64,000 nt of DNA from Porphyra umbilicalis (lineage: Eukaryota; Rhodophyta; Bangiophyceae; Bangiales; Bangiaceae). The stretch's first letter is position 1. Each line of letters starts with the position of its first letter. The position numbers were made by a program, and so were the translations under genes. The stretch spans positions 372,001-436,000 of the forward strand of contig KV918777.1 in the NCBI GenBank assembly GCA_002049455.2. The letters are read 5' to 3'. Under the pieces are notes generated by a model that saw nothing but the letters and a program-made list of their open reading frames with translations, was not told the origin of the DNA and ran no database searches. Of this stretch, positions 31,832 through 44,643 are shown piece by piece.

Positions 31832-33175
31832 GGCAGTCTAGACAATGGCGAGCTCGACCAAGGTGAGTGCGGCGGAGTGAGTGGGGTGGACGCGCGAGCG
31901 GCGATGAGCGCGGTCGGGCCGCAGCAATGGCGACGCGAGCGTGGCAAGCGCACCGAAGACATTGATCTCGGACGCTAGTACGGGGGCCTTGCACGGCGCA
32001 GAGGCTCCCAGTGCACTTCATTGCTGCCTTGCGGGCCGAGCCGCCGATCAGTGCACGACTTCGACGCGGTGAAAGAATAGAGTCGCACCAAGCTGCCCTC
32101 TCCCAGGACCAACGGACGCCACTGCGATGGAATTCAGGCGTGCCTTGCTCTCCGTTCGAGACCCCAAACTGGCATGTACCCCCTGACAGTCCATGCAGCG
32201 AGCGCCTTTGCAGTGGACACCAGGTGGTGAAGGCGCTTTCTCTCTGCTCTCTTCAGCGTTACCGCCTTATTTCGACCCAGACCTCACCAACGTGGCGCTG
32301 CTCAAAGCCGGCGCCGCCGCGTGACCGTCGCCAATACTGGGAGCCACTGCGCCGGCTGTGCCCGCCGCACGTGATGGGGAAAAGACGGGGGCTTCACCAA
32401 GGCCCAAGGGACGAGCGCTGCCTCGACGTGAACGGCCGCCACCCGGTTGGCGCCATCGGGCTGTACGGGCCGTGCCGTCCGCGCAGGCTCTGACTCCGCG
32501 CGGCCATTGGTGGCGGCGCCCTACCCCCGCGCTCCCAACACCAAGAACAGCGGGGGACCTGTGGAGTCGCCGCTTTCCGGCTGCCGCCAGTGTCGCCACC
32601 AGAACGATGGGCTGTGCATGCGGCGGTGGGTGTGGGGGATCCAGCGCTCTTTGGGCGTGGCGGCGGCGGCCAGCGGGGGCAGGGATCCTTGGTGGCGGGC
32701 ACGACCGCCGCGGCCGCCGCGTCAACGGAAGATGGGTGGCCGCTGTCGCGCTTGTGGACGGCGGCAGCGACCGCCCGCCCCGCCCGCAACGGGCGGTAGG
32801 AGGCCATAGGTGCGCCCGAGGCGGGCGGCGTCGCTGTCCCGACCGCCTCTGTTGTGACGGTCATGCACTTGCCCAGGTCTTCGACACGCAACAGGGGCGC
32901 GCCGGTTGGCATGGGCGGCCACGACGGAACGCGGCAGCGGCGGCGAGGGCGGCGGTTGCGGCGGTCCGCCGCGACGCCGGTCCAGACGGCGGTGTGCCCA
33001 AACGGGCGGTTGGCTCGCCGTGGTCTCAGCGTCGTCGTTTAGTTGCTGATACGGCGCGGGGGACTGGCGGGCAGGTACTGGACCCGCCGCGCCGATGGGG
33101 ATGGCCCGCTCCGCCTCTGGGGAGTACAGCTGACGCCGCCGCCAATACCACCTCCGTTGCCAACGGGAACAAATA
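31832..33175. other. No supported gene
   Basis: GC-rich sequence with antiparallel open frames (32358-33233 plus, 32912-32394 minus), both of low-complexity composition. The minus frame contains an EDLGKCMTVTTEAVG stretch that looks less random, but no family was recognised. Confidence 0.4.
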
Positions 33176-35082
33176 TTCCCTGGCCTTTAGGACAGGGTGC
33201 TCTCAAAGTGTTGTGATGCACACATATACTTAGATCAAGGGACTTGCTCTCCATTTCAGAGGTGGCAGTCTGCATTCGTGTCCTCAGGGATCTGAGGGCG
33301 TGTCAGTGTTGGAAGGGTCGCGATGACGCTAAAAACGAATGTAGTTACGTGGCTGAGAAGGACTGTCCTGCCACCGGGGTCACAAGGCCCGGACGGCGCC
33401 TGCCCCCGTGCCCCCTCTACCGCCCCGAGTTGCGCGCGGTGACCACGCGCAGCGACTTCCAGGGCTTGACGCGCCCACGATCACCCGCGGACGATCGTGC
33501 CTGCGCGCCGTCTTCCGTTGCGGCGGCGTGTCAGCGGTTGCTGACGCCATCTAGCGGCACGGTTGCAGGCGCCTCATCACGCGGCGATCAGTCCCACCCG
33601 CCCGCCCGTGCGCCGTGTCGGCCGCCCTGCCCGCCGTGCGCAGGTGCGCTGCGCAGCGGAGTGACGGCCTCGCCCGTGGGCGCCGCGCGACGCCGGCGGG
33701 CCGCCGCCGCTGCGGTGGCGGAGGCGGCACCCCTTTCCCCGACGCCCCCCCCACCACTGCAACGTGGCTGTACGTGCCCCACGCCTAGTCAAGGTGGCTC
33801 TTCTGGGTCGGGGCTTTACACAGCGAGTTCGAAAACTGAGATGCACCGTGCAAGATTCTGACTGGTCCAGATCCATTTGCTACGCGTAGCAAATGCGCAC
33901 CCACCCGCATAGCCTGCTTGAGGGGGGTGCGCCACCACCAGCAATCAACCGTGGATGTTGATCCAATTGCGGAGCTCTCTTCTCGCCGGCTTCGGCTCGA
34001 AACGCGCGTTCCCTTGCCCTGCCCAGACAGAGGGGTGCCGCTTTTTCGATGCCCCTGACCCGTAGCCGTTCTCCCTTGGAGGTTCGCCAAAGGGACGATA
34101 CTGTTGGAAGCCAGACGTAAGCTGATGATATCCAACTGAACGTGGCAGATGGAACTGAGCATTTGAGCGGGGTCCCCTCGCCTCAGCTGTAGTACTCTCA
34201 TCCATTTGGTTTGTCTGACCAGCATGACCAACCGCTACATGCATGTCCTGAGCAACTTTTGTCTACGAATATTTGTGTCCATTCGTCCTTTTTCTCATCA
34301 CAGGGCTACTGCAGAAGATATTGCCGCCGCATTCGATGGAACGGTATGGGCCTACAAGTGTGTCGGTTGTAGCGGCTTTTTCCTAAAGCATTCCACAGGG
34401 ATATCATTGTGGCGTGAGGTGGCGCAGCGGAGCGCGGTTGATACGCACCAGCAGCGCATTGCCTCTCTACCGGTCTCTCGACGCAGGCGCGACACGTGCA
34501 ACTCCTGTTACTCCCGACGTCTGAGGGCGGCATATCCCGCGGACGGCGACCACATGTCGCCGACCAATGCGGTTTCTTCCCCACCCACACCCTCTGGCCT
34601 TGGTGAGCAGTCTGGTTGACCAAGTGCTATAGCTATTCTCGGGTTGTGATGCACTGGTTTGTTGAGGGCACCGACATTGGCTGGGTAGGGTGCTATCCCG
34701 ACCTGGTGCGAGAGCGGAGGGTCGGTCGGCACTCTGGGCAGAGGTCCGGCTCAGGCAAGCCCCCTCCCTCCCAAGGCACCTCTGGGGCAGTTGACATGTT
34801 CCAGTTGCGATTCCGGGTAAAGGAGAGAAGCTTTGAACACGATGAGGCACGAGGCTGACAAAAAATCGATTAGACCAATGGCAGGTCGCATTTGAAGACA
34901 GAACCCAATGGGACGTTGCAGCGGAGGCTCCGTCCCAGAAGAGCCGGAACACTGGGTCTTGACTAGGCGTGGCCCCCGTGCGCGTTCGCGGCCATAGAGC
35001 CGGCCGGCGTGCCCGGTGTCAATGCGTCGCCGAGCGCGCCACCGCCCTGAAGGCCAGGGTATTGCACGCACGTGCCTGGAAT
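33176..35082 (-). repeat. Dispersed repeat R, copy 2, split by a TIR insertion
   Basis: 33176-33780 is the inverse of R from its CCAGGGAA end inward, and 34971-35082 is the inverse of the remaining first ~120 bp, ending in CACGTGCCTGGAAT. Together they cover one whole R copy in minus orientation. The break point falls in a C run and is filled by the element at 33781-34970. Confidence 0.75.
33781..34970. mobile_element. Non-autonomous TIR element, 1.19 kb, inside repeat R
   Basis: ACGCCTAGTCAAG at the left is exactly inverted at the right (CTTGACTAGGCGT, 34958-34970); further in, GGCTCTTCTGGG occurs near both ends. The target lies in a run of C, so the duplication length cannot be read exactly. 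A similar terminus (ACTGGG-CTT--CTAGGCGTG) occurs at 39500-39519, showing that the family has other copies. No gene is seen inside. Confidence 0.7.
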
Positions 35083-37134
35083 TGGTAGTCCGCCTTGCAC
35101 ACCACACCGCGACGAATGATGTTGCCGGGTGTGACCTCAGTTTTCCTGTTTTCCATTCTTTGGCCGAATCGAATATTGCTGATCCCTGAAATTTGTCCTG
35201 GGGGACAGAGACAGAGACTGACTGTGTTAAACAGCACTCTATTGGTCTAAAACAACGGTAAGAAGGCATCGGAGCCAATAGAAAGCCCGCATTCGGTGCC
35301 AGGACCTTGCATCCAGCAGAATTCTCTGTTTGTTGCCATTAGATCCGCTTTTCTTGGCATGGAGCAAGCTGCCCACGCGAGATCTTGAGATTTTCTACTG
35401 CTCCTTGCCAGAAGTGCAGAAACAAAGAGGAGATGATATTGATTTCCAGGCTGTGGGGGCACATGTAAGCAATGTTGTGGAGCACAACGTCAGTCCCAGG
35501 GGCGCCTCTGATTGGTGGAGATAGTCGGTCCGCAAGTCAGTCCCTGTCCACCAGGACAAAATTCGGGGATCAGCAATAGGGCCTAGTATCTCGAAAAAAA
35601 CGACCCACAACGATCAGTGGGCTACAAGAGATCGTGTGTGGGGCTACAAGAGATCGTGGGGGCTCTCTGGGGGGGTGGGGGGGGGGGGGGGGGGATTCGA
35701 GGGATTTGGCGGGTGCTGGGGGGGGTGCTGGGGGGGGGTTGGGGAGGGGGTTGGGGGCGGGGTTTGGGGGTGGTTTGGTGGGGGGTCGGGGGGAGCTGAG
35801 CGGCGTGCTGGGGGGGCTCGGGGGCGCAAATTGGCATTGCGGGCGGGTCGTCAATTTCGACGCACACTGGCCTGACAACGTGCCGAGGACCTGACGTGGC
35901 CGATGCCACCGCCCCTTCAGTGCTGTGTCGGTGCCGCACCGCGCCCCACTCCTCGGCTACCGCGGCCGTGGCTGCCCTTCTCCCCACTGACAGCCCGTCG
36001 TCACTACAAGTGTTTCTCGTTTTGTGTGTGTTCCTGCCTGGCGGCCCACCCGGCCGCGGCCGACGAGTCATCTGCCAAGGAGGTCCTGCTAGACAAGAAG
36101 AGACGCGCGATCATAGAATTCCCGTATTGTTTCCAGCTGGTCAGAAAGAACAGAGAACAGTATGGGAGACCGGCTTTAGTGCTCTTTCCAACCAAAAGCA
36201 ATGGAAATCGCTATAGGCAGGAACAGAAGGTACATACGGTATTCACAAGATGGGCCAGTGCCAGAAAAATGCATGTGATCCATTGGACTGGCCAGTGTTG
36301 GCAGTGCTTTGACGTACAATCTGGGACACTCCAGCAATGAGCTCCTTGTTCATTCTCACTGCCTCGCGCACAGCGGTGGTCCGGTCCACCGGAGCATCCC
36401 ACAACAGGTGGCCAAATACATCCCCCATGGCTGGCTACCGCCACAACGGCGGGCACGACGACGGCGACCTGATGCTACTTCCACTCACGTGTGTACCCCA
36501 CCTAGGTCCTTCCCCCATTGTGCAAACGTATGAACTATCACTTGCTCGTATACGAGGATCGGGAGGGGGGGGCTGTGAGACCATGGCGGCGTGCGGGCAG
36601 TGACCCTCGTCGCGGCACTTGACTTCATCGTTTCCTCTGGGTAAAGTGACATCCCTGATCACGCCTATACAGTCAGAATGAACTGAAACCCACATTAACA
36701 TGCTGTTTTGCACCGATATGTCTCCGCAACAGTGCCTTTCCGCACATGCGAGCATTGCGTGAGAACCGCTGCCGCGGCGTGGCTGCGATGCCCGCTGCTG
36801 CTTCCATCACAGCCGCCCGTTGCCCTGCTGGCAACTGCGGCCGACGGCGGGGCGGCAGCCCCGGCGCGGCGACATGCGCCTCTGCACGCGGCGTCGGTGG
36901 CCGCGGTGCAGCGAGCGGTCCCGCGTCCGGCCGCCACCGCTGCTGTCAGCATCACGGCACCGGTGGGGGCGGATGCGCGAGAGGCTTTAGGGCTCGTACC
37001 TTTCGCTGCCGCCCCATCACCGGCCCCAGCGCTGCTCGAGAACGCAGCACCTTAGCGGGAGTTTTGCGGAGCGGCGACGGCCGCCCCTGGGTCACCCTGG
37101 CCGGTGTCAGCCGGCTGGGCGGCCACCCCCAGAA
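35083..37134. other. No supported gene; G-rich tract
   Basis: GGGGCTACAAGAGATCGTG-like sequence is tandemly doubled at about 35620-35658. 35662-35830 is dominated by long G runs with quadruplex potential. The rest holds short frames on both strands without recognisable domains. Confidence 0.5.
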
Positions 37135-37809
37135 GTGCGCCAGGCGTTTTTGTTCCGTGCTTGGTACCGCGGTGGGGGCTGCGGCGGTGCAGCAATCCCC
37201 GTAGACAGGGCCGCCGCCACTGCCACCGACGGCCGCGAGGCTTATTCTCACCCACTTTCAGACGCGGAAAAAGCCGCCGCTGCTGCGCCAGTGCCCGCGA
37301 GCTCCAGCACGGAGGCGCCGGTGGCGTGGCCGTCCCCGGCCTCGGTGGAGGCGGGTATGGCCGCGGCGCCCGCAACCGGGGCGACGACCATGCTGCCACC
37401 TGCGGGGGCCACCTGCGGGGGCGGTGCTAGTGACGCTGCGCCGTCCAGCCCCGTCACTACCTGCCGATCATCTCTCCTCTGCGGCACGGCGCAGCGCGCG
37501 GCGCGGTGGTCGGTGGCCGGGGAGGTAGCGGCAGCGGCCGTCGCGATCTCCGCCTATCTGGCAGCCGCCGCCGCCGACGGCGACCGCGTGGCGGCCCTTG
37601 CTGGTGGGGGAGGGGGTGCCACGGCGTGGCACACATACGCTGCCTCACTCCACTCCGCCACCGCTGCGCTGCGCACTACTGGCCCCGGTGCCATGTGCCG
37701 GTGGCCATCTGGTGCTGGCGGGGGGGGTGCCGACGCTACGTCGCTCCCCCCCGCCACAAACGATGGGGCGGCCCCCCCCGGCACCGCGCCGCACAACGCG
37801 GCTTGGTAG
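37135..37809 (+). CDS. Doubtful Ala-rich ORF
   Basis: This 224-codon frame has somewhat balanced composition (a YSHPLSDAEKAAAAAP stretch, then ARWSVAGEVAAAAVAISAYLAAAAADGDRVAALAG), which could form helices. The opposite strand is equally open (38189-37554) with codon positions in register, so neither can be preferred. The frame has no recognised domain and no clear ATG context. It is recorded only because it is among the less repetitive frames of this region. Confidence 0.2.
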   Translation: MRQAFLFRAWYRGGGCGGAAIPVDRAAATATDGREAYSHPLSDAEKAAAAAPVPASSSTEAPVAWPSPASVEAGMAAAPATGATTMLPPAGATCGGGASDAAPSSPVTTCRSSLLCGTAQRAARWSVAGEVAAAAVAISAYLAAAAADGDRVAALAGGGGGATAWHTYAASLHSATAALRTTGPGAMCRWPSGAGGGGADATSLPPATNDGAAPPGTAPHNAAW

Positions 37810-38559
37810 CCGGCGGCGGTGGTGGTGGCGGCGGCGGCGGCGCAGGCGCTCCCCGCCCGCTCGGCTGTCGGAATGGCCGCCGACGGCGCCATGTCCCCGT
37901 GCCTTTCGGCCGCGGCGCGCGCAGCCGCGGCCACCACGCCGGCCGCCTGGGCTGCCGGCGGGCCGGCGCCGGCGGTGCGGCCGCTCATGGGCACGCCGGC
38001 GGCGGTAGACCGGCAGCCGGCACCCAGTATAGGCGTCGCCGTTGGCTGCCCCCCGCCCCGCCACATGGCATGCGTGGCCGTTTTATCGCGTGAATGCGAG
38101 GTCCCCCCGAGCAATTGAGAGGGTACAATGGCTTCAAATCGGGTGATAAATTGAACATGAGCAGCACAAGGCGCGGAAAGTGGCCCCATCGCAATGGCGT
38201 CTGGAGAGGGGAGTTGGATCTAAATCATTTACAACTCTACCCCCTCTCAGACGTTGGAAACAGCCCCCACGATCTATTTTAGAGGTTTAATCTCTGAAAA
38301 TCATCGGGGGTCGATTCTGATTGACATACTACACCAGCAATAGCAAGTGGACGAGTGTGAGAAGTCGTGTGACGGTCAAGATTGTGCCCAGGTCATTGGC
38401 CGAGACTTGAGTCTCTGACCTCGAGCTCGTGTTCATATTCGAAAACGTTTGGGAAAGAGCAAATCCTGATGTCAGTAGAGCAGCACCCGTTTCAGATGGG
38501 GTTGAAATGTACTGGTCAATCCACTGTCGTCGGGTGGTCGTTTTCCCCGAGAGCTGCAA
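37810..38559. other. No supported gene
   Basis: The GC-rich first part continues the two-strand open frames of the preceding stretch; after 38090 the DNA becomes ordinary in composition and has no reading frame of note. Confidence 0.45.
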
Positions 38560-39256
38560 ATTCCAGGCACGTGCGTGCAATACCCTGGCCTTCAGGGCTG
38601 TGGCGCGCTCGGCAACGCATCGACACCGGGCACGCCGGCCGGCTCCATAGCCGCGAGCGCGCAAGGGGGCACGTACAGCCATGTTGCCGTGGCGGGGGGA
38701 GCGTGGGGCAGAGAAAGGGGTGCCGCCGCCGCCACCGCAGCGGCGGCGGCCCGCCGGGGTCGCGCGACGCCTCCGCCGCGGAGCGCACCTGCGCACAGCG
38801 GGCGGGGTGGCCGACATGGCACACGGGCGGTCGGGTGGAACCGACCGCCGCGCGACGGGGCGCCTCTAACCGCGCCGCTAGATGGCGTGAGAAACCGCCG
38901 AGCCGCCGCAACAGCAGCAGGCGCGCAGGCACGATCACCCGCGGGTCATCGTGGGCGCGTCGAACCCCGGATATCGCTGCGTGCGGTCGCCACGCGCAAC
39001 ACGGGGCGGTGGAAGGGGGTAGGGGGGCAGGCGCCGTCTGGGCCCTGTGACCCTTGTGGCAGGACAGTCCTGCTCAGCCGCATAACTCTATTCGCTTTTA
39101 GCGTCATCGCGACCCTTCCAACGCTGACACGCCCTCAGATCCCTGAGGACACGAATGCAGACTGCCACCTCTGAAACGGAGAGCAAGTCCTGTGATTTAA
39201 GTATATGTGTGCATCACTACACTTTGAGAGCACCCTGTCCTAAAGGCCAGGGAAGT
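38560..39256 (+). repeat. Dispersed repeat R, copy 3, uninterrupted (697 bp)
   Basis: It starts ATTCCAGGCACGTGCG and ends AAAGGCCAGGGAA, and contains without interruption the segments that are split in copies 1 and 2. It serves as the reference for the unoccupied sites of both insertions. The inverted pair ACCCTGGCCTTCAGG / CCTAAAGGCCAGGG near its ends suggests a non-autonomous DNA transposon. It contains no gene that is conserved between copies. Confidence 0.8.
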
Positions 39257-39518
39257 GACGGCATGGCGGTCGGACGCGTGATGGCCTCGTGACGGGATGG
39301 CCGCCACCGTGGTGCTCACCCCCACCTGGCCTAAGTTGCGCACCATCCCGTGGCGACCGCCCGCCCGCCTTACCGCGCGGCGCAAGGCACACGGCTTGGC
39401 GGGAGCAGGTCGACGCTGCGACGTCGGTCACGCTACCCTCGGCGTGTGCCAGCCAACCATGTGCAGCAAAGCCTTGAAAAACCCGTAAGAGTGGATACAC
39501 TGGGCCTTATCTAGGCGT

Positions 39519-39616
39519 GCCTCTACGGCGATCGTACGATCACAAAGAAGCCCACATTTTTCGTGCGGAAGACGATGATCGGAAGCCACGATCGCCGTTG
39601 ATTGTACCGTAGAGGC
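39519..39616. repeat. Hairpin element, 98 bp
   Basis: GCCTCTACGG at the left is inverted as CCGTAGAGGC at the right, with an inner CGGCGATCGT/ACGATCGCCG pair. The left end abuts a CTAGGCGT terminus like that of the 33781-34970 element. Confidence 0.55.
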
Positions 39617-42600
39617 CGGTCGACCGCGTTCGTTGCTATCCCCCCCTGGACAAGAACGGAAGCGACAAGAATGGAGAAAGACTGTATGTACAGTCTGCGA
39701 ACAGCACTTTCATGAACCATCATCACATGCCGGGAAATATAAGCAAAAGCGAAACGAGCTTATCACATACTTGTAGCAGAGCTAACAGAGTTAATCAGCA
39801 CTGTACACAATCATCCAAAGAAGCGCTCAATCTTTGAAAGTCATCAAACAGGTGAGGGTGCACACAGGAGATTTTGGCCATTGTGACCAGTACAGCCGGG
39901 GTTCCCGCGCGTGGCAGTTGTCATCAGCGCATGTCGCCCGTTGGGGCCCGATGGTCGGGTCGGCCGCGCCCCCCTCGCGGGCGAGCAGGCGGGTGAGCGA
40001 GCCGCTGTGCGTTTTACTGTCGCTGACGAGCAAGCGGCGGGCGGTGAGGAGCCCCCGCGTCGCCTTCTTCGCCGCCCGCCGTTATTTCCTGTTGCTATCC
40101 GCGCAACCTCTGCGTCGAGGGGAGCGGGGGGGTGTCGGAGGGGGGGAGGACGGCCCCAGGCGATGGGGCGGGTGGCCACGCCGCCGCTTGGCGTGGCTGG
40201 CGGCGCGGCCGCAGCCGACGTTTGCGGCAGAGCGAAAGGAGTGGGGGTTGCGGCGAGCCAACAGGGCCGGGATGCGCTGTGTTTGTCATGCAAAGTGGCG
40301 CTCCTGGAGGGGATCGTTTGCATCGTTGCTTTCGTATGATATGCATTTTTGATACATTTTGTCGGACCATCTTTCTGAGGTGGCACGCGCCGAGGCTGTT
40401 CGCTGCGCTTGGGCCCTCCTTAAAAAGTACTTGATGAACGACATGCCTGACTCATGTCTCGTCTGACAGCTTGTTCGGCGCGCGAGGCGTACCGAAGTTC
40501 TCCTTCGGTACGTCTTTCGCGCCCCTCCACACGATGCCTATGGCGGCCGCCGCCGCGTTAGCGGCGGACGGGGGGCGGGTTGGAGGGCGGGGTGGTTGTG
40601 GGCCGACCGCGATCGCCGCACGGACACTCTCACCAGGGTTGGGGTGTGTGAGGCGTTGCCCTCGGAAATGGCGGGGGGAGGAGAAATGGCGACCATCTTG
40701 CGAAGAGATGGCACGCATGTGGGCGGGAAGGCGGCGGCGATGACCACCGAACCGACACACACCATCACGACGGCGATAGCGGCGGCCGCCGCCACGCAGT
40801 GTGCGGCCGGGCAGGAGTGCAGCATGGCATAAAGCAGTATCCGTCTGTCACCAGTTCTTGACACTTGCACCAGTTCTTAGCAAATCGGGGTTGTGTGGGA
40901 GATCCACAGTGTTTACATAAGAAATCGGGTTCCTGGGGATGCTCCGGAACCGCCTACGGCGCAGTTCACTGTTTTTTAAAAGATATACAAAGCATATCAT
41001 CGCGGTCTGAGTCACACCACTGGACTCGTGACCTCATCAGCTCTCCAACGATGCCTTGTGCGTCTCAAACGGAGCACTCCTGGACGAGAACAGCGTGTTT
41101 CCCTGCAAAAGAGCAGGAAAAAGTACATGGCCGGATCGGTGCAATTCCGCCTCCACAGAGCCCTTCCAGTGATTTTCGATCGCAGCGTCTTGCTCCCACC
41201 CGCGTTCGCCGCAGGGATCCGGCTGTCGAGTCACTCCCATGCACCCCGGAGCCCCGTAGTGGCTGTATGGGCCGATTTCTCGGCCAAGGTCGACAAAGAG
41301 GTGTGGTCAGCACATGAGAGAGGCTCTGGAGCCCGAGTTTCGTGGTCACATTGTACTGTGCGAGTTTTTTAGGGCTACCCATCGCCCCCCTCATACCCCG
41401 CCCTTCATGTCACCACAGCACAACCCTGTCCCAGTTCCCTGCGTACCAGCACAGGGTTACTCATCATTTGATCGTCCATCTGATAACCCCTGAGCCCCCC
41501 TAACCCACCTCCCCCCTTCCCATCCGCCCCCCTTCCTCCCCCACGCGTGCGCCCCCCGTCCCCACGTCTGTCCTTGGCCTGCAGCCTTCCCCCCCCGCCT
41601 CCGCCCCTCCCTCCCCCCTGCTCTATCCTCGACCCCCGCCCAGAGTCTTGTTCTAGCAACCCTCTGAGTCTCATGACCCTAGAGGTTCCTCGACAACTCA
41701 TGTGCCCCTCGTCTGCGAAGCGTCTAGAGCTATACGCGCTCCCTTCGCTTTCCACACAGCTCCTTCGTGTGGTCCAAGGCGACACAAGGATGGAAACTCG
41801 GGGCTCCAGATGATCTAATACTCCGTTCATACTAAGTTTTTCTGACTGTAATGTGCGATTCCGAGCCGTTCTCATATGAGAAATCATTGTGTCAAGAACT
41901 GGTGCAGACATTTTCTTGGGTGCATTTTCCAGCAGAAGAACGGAAGCTCCCCAGCGGAAACGGAAATAACTGCCGACCCCGCCAGACTCTCCTGAGGCGA
42001 GGCATATTTTTATTTTCCGGTGGGGATAAGATTAAGCCTTCATCAGAGGCCAGTTGCTAAGAATCGGTGTCGGACGGATACTCCTCCCACCTGCACGGCG
42101 GCGGTCGGGTGCGCACACTCTCGCCACGGGCACGAAATCGACGCCATCCCGTTGGCCGGGCAATACTGCTTACAGTACATCTACACGTACAAACAAATAC
42201 AACCCAGTTATGACCTATCTTACACAAAATGGACCAACAGACGAGGAGTTGACAAATCAGTACGCCCTCGCTCTTGTCCGATGAGGCCGATTTTCATGTC
42301 GTGTTTTCGAAGAATGCAAGAGGTCGAGCACTGTTTCAGTAGAAGGCGATGACTGCGCGTTCCTGGCATCCTCCGGCACGCCCCAAAATCGACAGCCGAG
42401 CCAATTCTGTTTCTGAAAAACACGAAGCATAAGGCACGTGTAACGGAGATGTGTCTTGGACAAGCTGTCCCTGCCACCAGGGCGTCATCTGTCTGACTGC
42501 GCCATATGATTGCACCGCAGTGTGCCTGTTCACCATCGTGGCGTGGTGTAATCCACTAGAGAGTTCGGTGACATACGGATATGCTTCTCCGGCTGGCGCA

Positions 42601-42811
42601 TGGGTGCCAGGGTTGCGGCAGTTGATGGAGTGCCGAAAGATACGGCCTGTAACCCGACACAAAGGTCTCGAGAGATGCGGTGTTTCAAGAATATTATGAA
42701 GGCTTGAAAGCACAACTCCGATTGAATTTCAGGATCAGCACAAGCTTCGGTAAAGTAAATGTAGGTCGGAATGTGACCTGGTGTACTTGTATTTTCATTG
42801 TTCTAACGGTC
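39617..42811. other. No supported gene; hairpin and C-rich tract
   Basis: 40488-40512 is a perfect 10-bp stem (CGTACCGAAG/CTTCGGTACG) with a 5-base loop. 41500-41640 is C-rich (the complement of the G-rich tracts elsewhere). A minus-strand frame at 40828-40538 begins with ATG and has one hydrophobic stretch (HCVAAAAAIAVVMVCVGSVV), possibly a membrane segment or signal, but nothing else supports it. Confidence 0.45.
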
Positions 42812-42861
42812 CCCACGTGGAGTCCCCCGGGGACACGTCTTGTCCCCGGGGGACACGTGGG
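42812..42861. repeat. Long GC-rich hairpin with CACGTG ends
   Basis: CCCACGTG and CCCCCGGGGACA on the left are inverted on the right around a 5-base centre, with a few unpaired bases in the left arm; the arms are about 20-24 bp. Motifs of the same style (GGGACACGTG) lie downstream of pol in the retroelement copies at 50553 and 58500. Confidence 0.7.
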
Positions 42862-43394
42862 TTTCTCAGGCGATGACAGGTGGGGAAAGACTGTACTTTA
42901 TAACGCCCAAAACGCTGCAAAAGAAACATGCGGGCCCGCACGAGTGTGGCGGGCGGGCCAGGACGGCTAGCCGGCGGGCTCCCCAGTGTGGGGCCCGGGT
43001 GCTGCCCCGGTCACCGCCAGCAGGGGCCGCCCCGGGTCGTGGGGGCGAGCCCGCCGGGGGCAAGGGGGTACACGCCGTCGCCTTGCGGTAAACACGGCGG
43101 CGGCCCAGGAGGGGCGGCCGCGTGGCCGGGGCGGGCCCCGCTAACCGTGCCCGGGGGGGCAATCAGGGGGGCGCCGAGTATGGCGCCCCGGCCTCCCCCC
43201 CTGTGAGGCTGTCCCGCGGGCCCCCCCCCCTGGGCGAGTCATCCAGGGCGAGTGGCCCGCGGAGCGGTGCCGTGGGAGGCGAGCTGGGGCCCCTGCCAGT
43301 ACGCGGGGGCCCAAAAAGACGGGGAAGGCGGGGGCGGACGGCGTGTCCAGGCACTGCCGGCCGTCACCGTGCCCCCCGTCACTTCTCGAGTTGA

Positions 43395-44146
43395 GAGCCC
43401 CCCCCTCATCCCTCCGTACCAATTGAATCCCCCTCCCAATCCTCCTCGCTGCCCCCCCTACTAGGGAGCGGCGGCTTTGGCTTCCTCGCGGTCGACGGCA
43501 GTGGCGCCGACGGAGGAGATGGCTTCCCGAAGTGCGGGGCGCGCCGCGCCAGCGTCGAGTGGGACGCCGGCGTCGGCTCCGGCCAAGTCGGGCAGCCCTG
43601 CGGCAGGGACCCAGCGGGCGAGCGTGGCGCCGGGCAGTACGGGCGCCCCCAAGACCAAGGGCTCGACGGTGGTCACCCCGCGGGCTGGCGGGGCGGCCAC
43701 GTCGGCGCCCGCTACGCCGGCCGGCGCCACCAAGTCAAATGGCGTGGCTTCGGCGGCGGCGCGGGGGAAGGCGGCCCGTCTGTCGCGCCTGGCCAACGGC
43801 GCGCCCCCGAGCCGGAAGTCCTCGGCGACGAGGAGTCAAGCGACGCAACCGCCGCCGCCTTCCCGCCGGTACAAGTCAACGGCGGGGTCGGCGTCGGCCT
43901 CCCGCGCGTCGAGTGCGGCGACGCGGTCGCCCGAAGAGGACGCGGCCGTGCCCCGCACGGCGGCGGCACGCGGCCGCTGCCGCCTAGCCCGCCGGGAACT
44001 CCTCTGGCGGCGGCGGTGGCGGCCGCGGCGGCACTGGGCGCTGGGGGGGATGACCCCATGGAGGAGGAGTCTCCTCCGCCGGTGCCGTGCCGAGGTCGCC
44101 TCCCGGTAGTGGAGGAGGCGGGGCCCGCGGAGCCGGGGGCGCTGGT
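43395..44146 (+). other. Left part of the antisense ORF region of the older Ty3/gypsy fossil
   Basis: Open plus-strand sequence, Ser/Ala/Thr/Pro-rich, directly bordering the CTGGT target site of the younger insertion. It belongs to the region opposite in strand to the fossil's integrase. Treated as a fossil; its product is unknown. Confidence 0.4.
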
Positions 44147-44643
44147 TGTGGCGGTCGAAGGTCCCCAGTTGGAAGGGGCGTGGCCCCTCAGCTGTGGACA
44201 GCACACCCCCGGGGGCCGTCCCAACATATCCCGATCTCGGCCAGCACGGGAATGACCTGTCCAGATCTCGGGGAGATTGGATTCGGTCGGGGGCGGGGCT
44301 TTTCCCCAGTGGTTTTCCCAGCCCCCCTACTACTTGTTTGAACTTGTCACTTTGGAGGGATTCACCGGTTTGGCACATTTGGGGTGGCTACTTTGGCCAC
44401 CGGCGTTCGGGTTTGGGAGGGGTTTATTGAGAGTGGGGACGCCGTCCCCGTCGCCGTTTGATAAAACCAACTGTGCTTTGGACTACGATTCCCCCCTGGG
44501 CTTTGCCGTGTTCTTCTCCTCCCGTTGGGGGAAGGCTGGGCTGTGGGTCGATTTTCGGGGCAGTTCCTTCGACGGACCGAGCTGATCAAGAGGTCACTTC
44601 GGCCAGACGACGAACCAACGTGGTGGTGCTTAGAACCGCTACA
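44147..44643 (+). repeat. 5' LTR of the Ty3/gypsy array
   Basis: It begins TGTGGCGGTCG and ends GCTACA, preceded by CTGGT. Its sequence recurs at the middle and right ends of the array. Confidence 0.88.

Noticed and set aside
37554-38189. 211-codon minus-strand frame opposite the 37135-37809 ORF
   Set aside because: Codon-phased mirror of the plus frame with the same Ala-rich bias; no evidence favours either strand.
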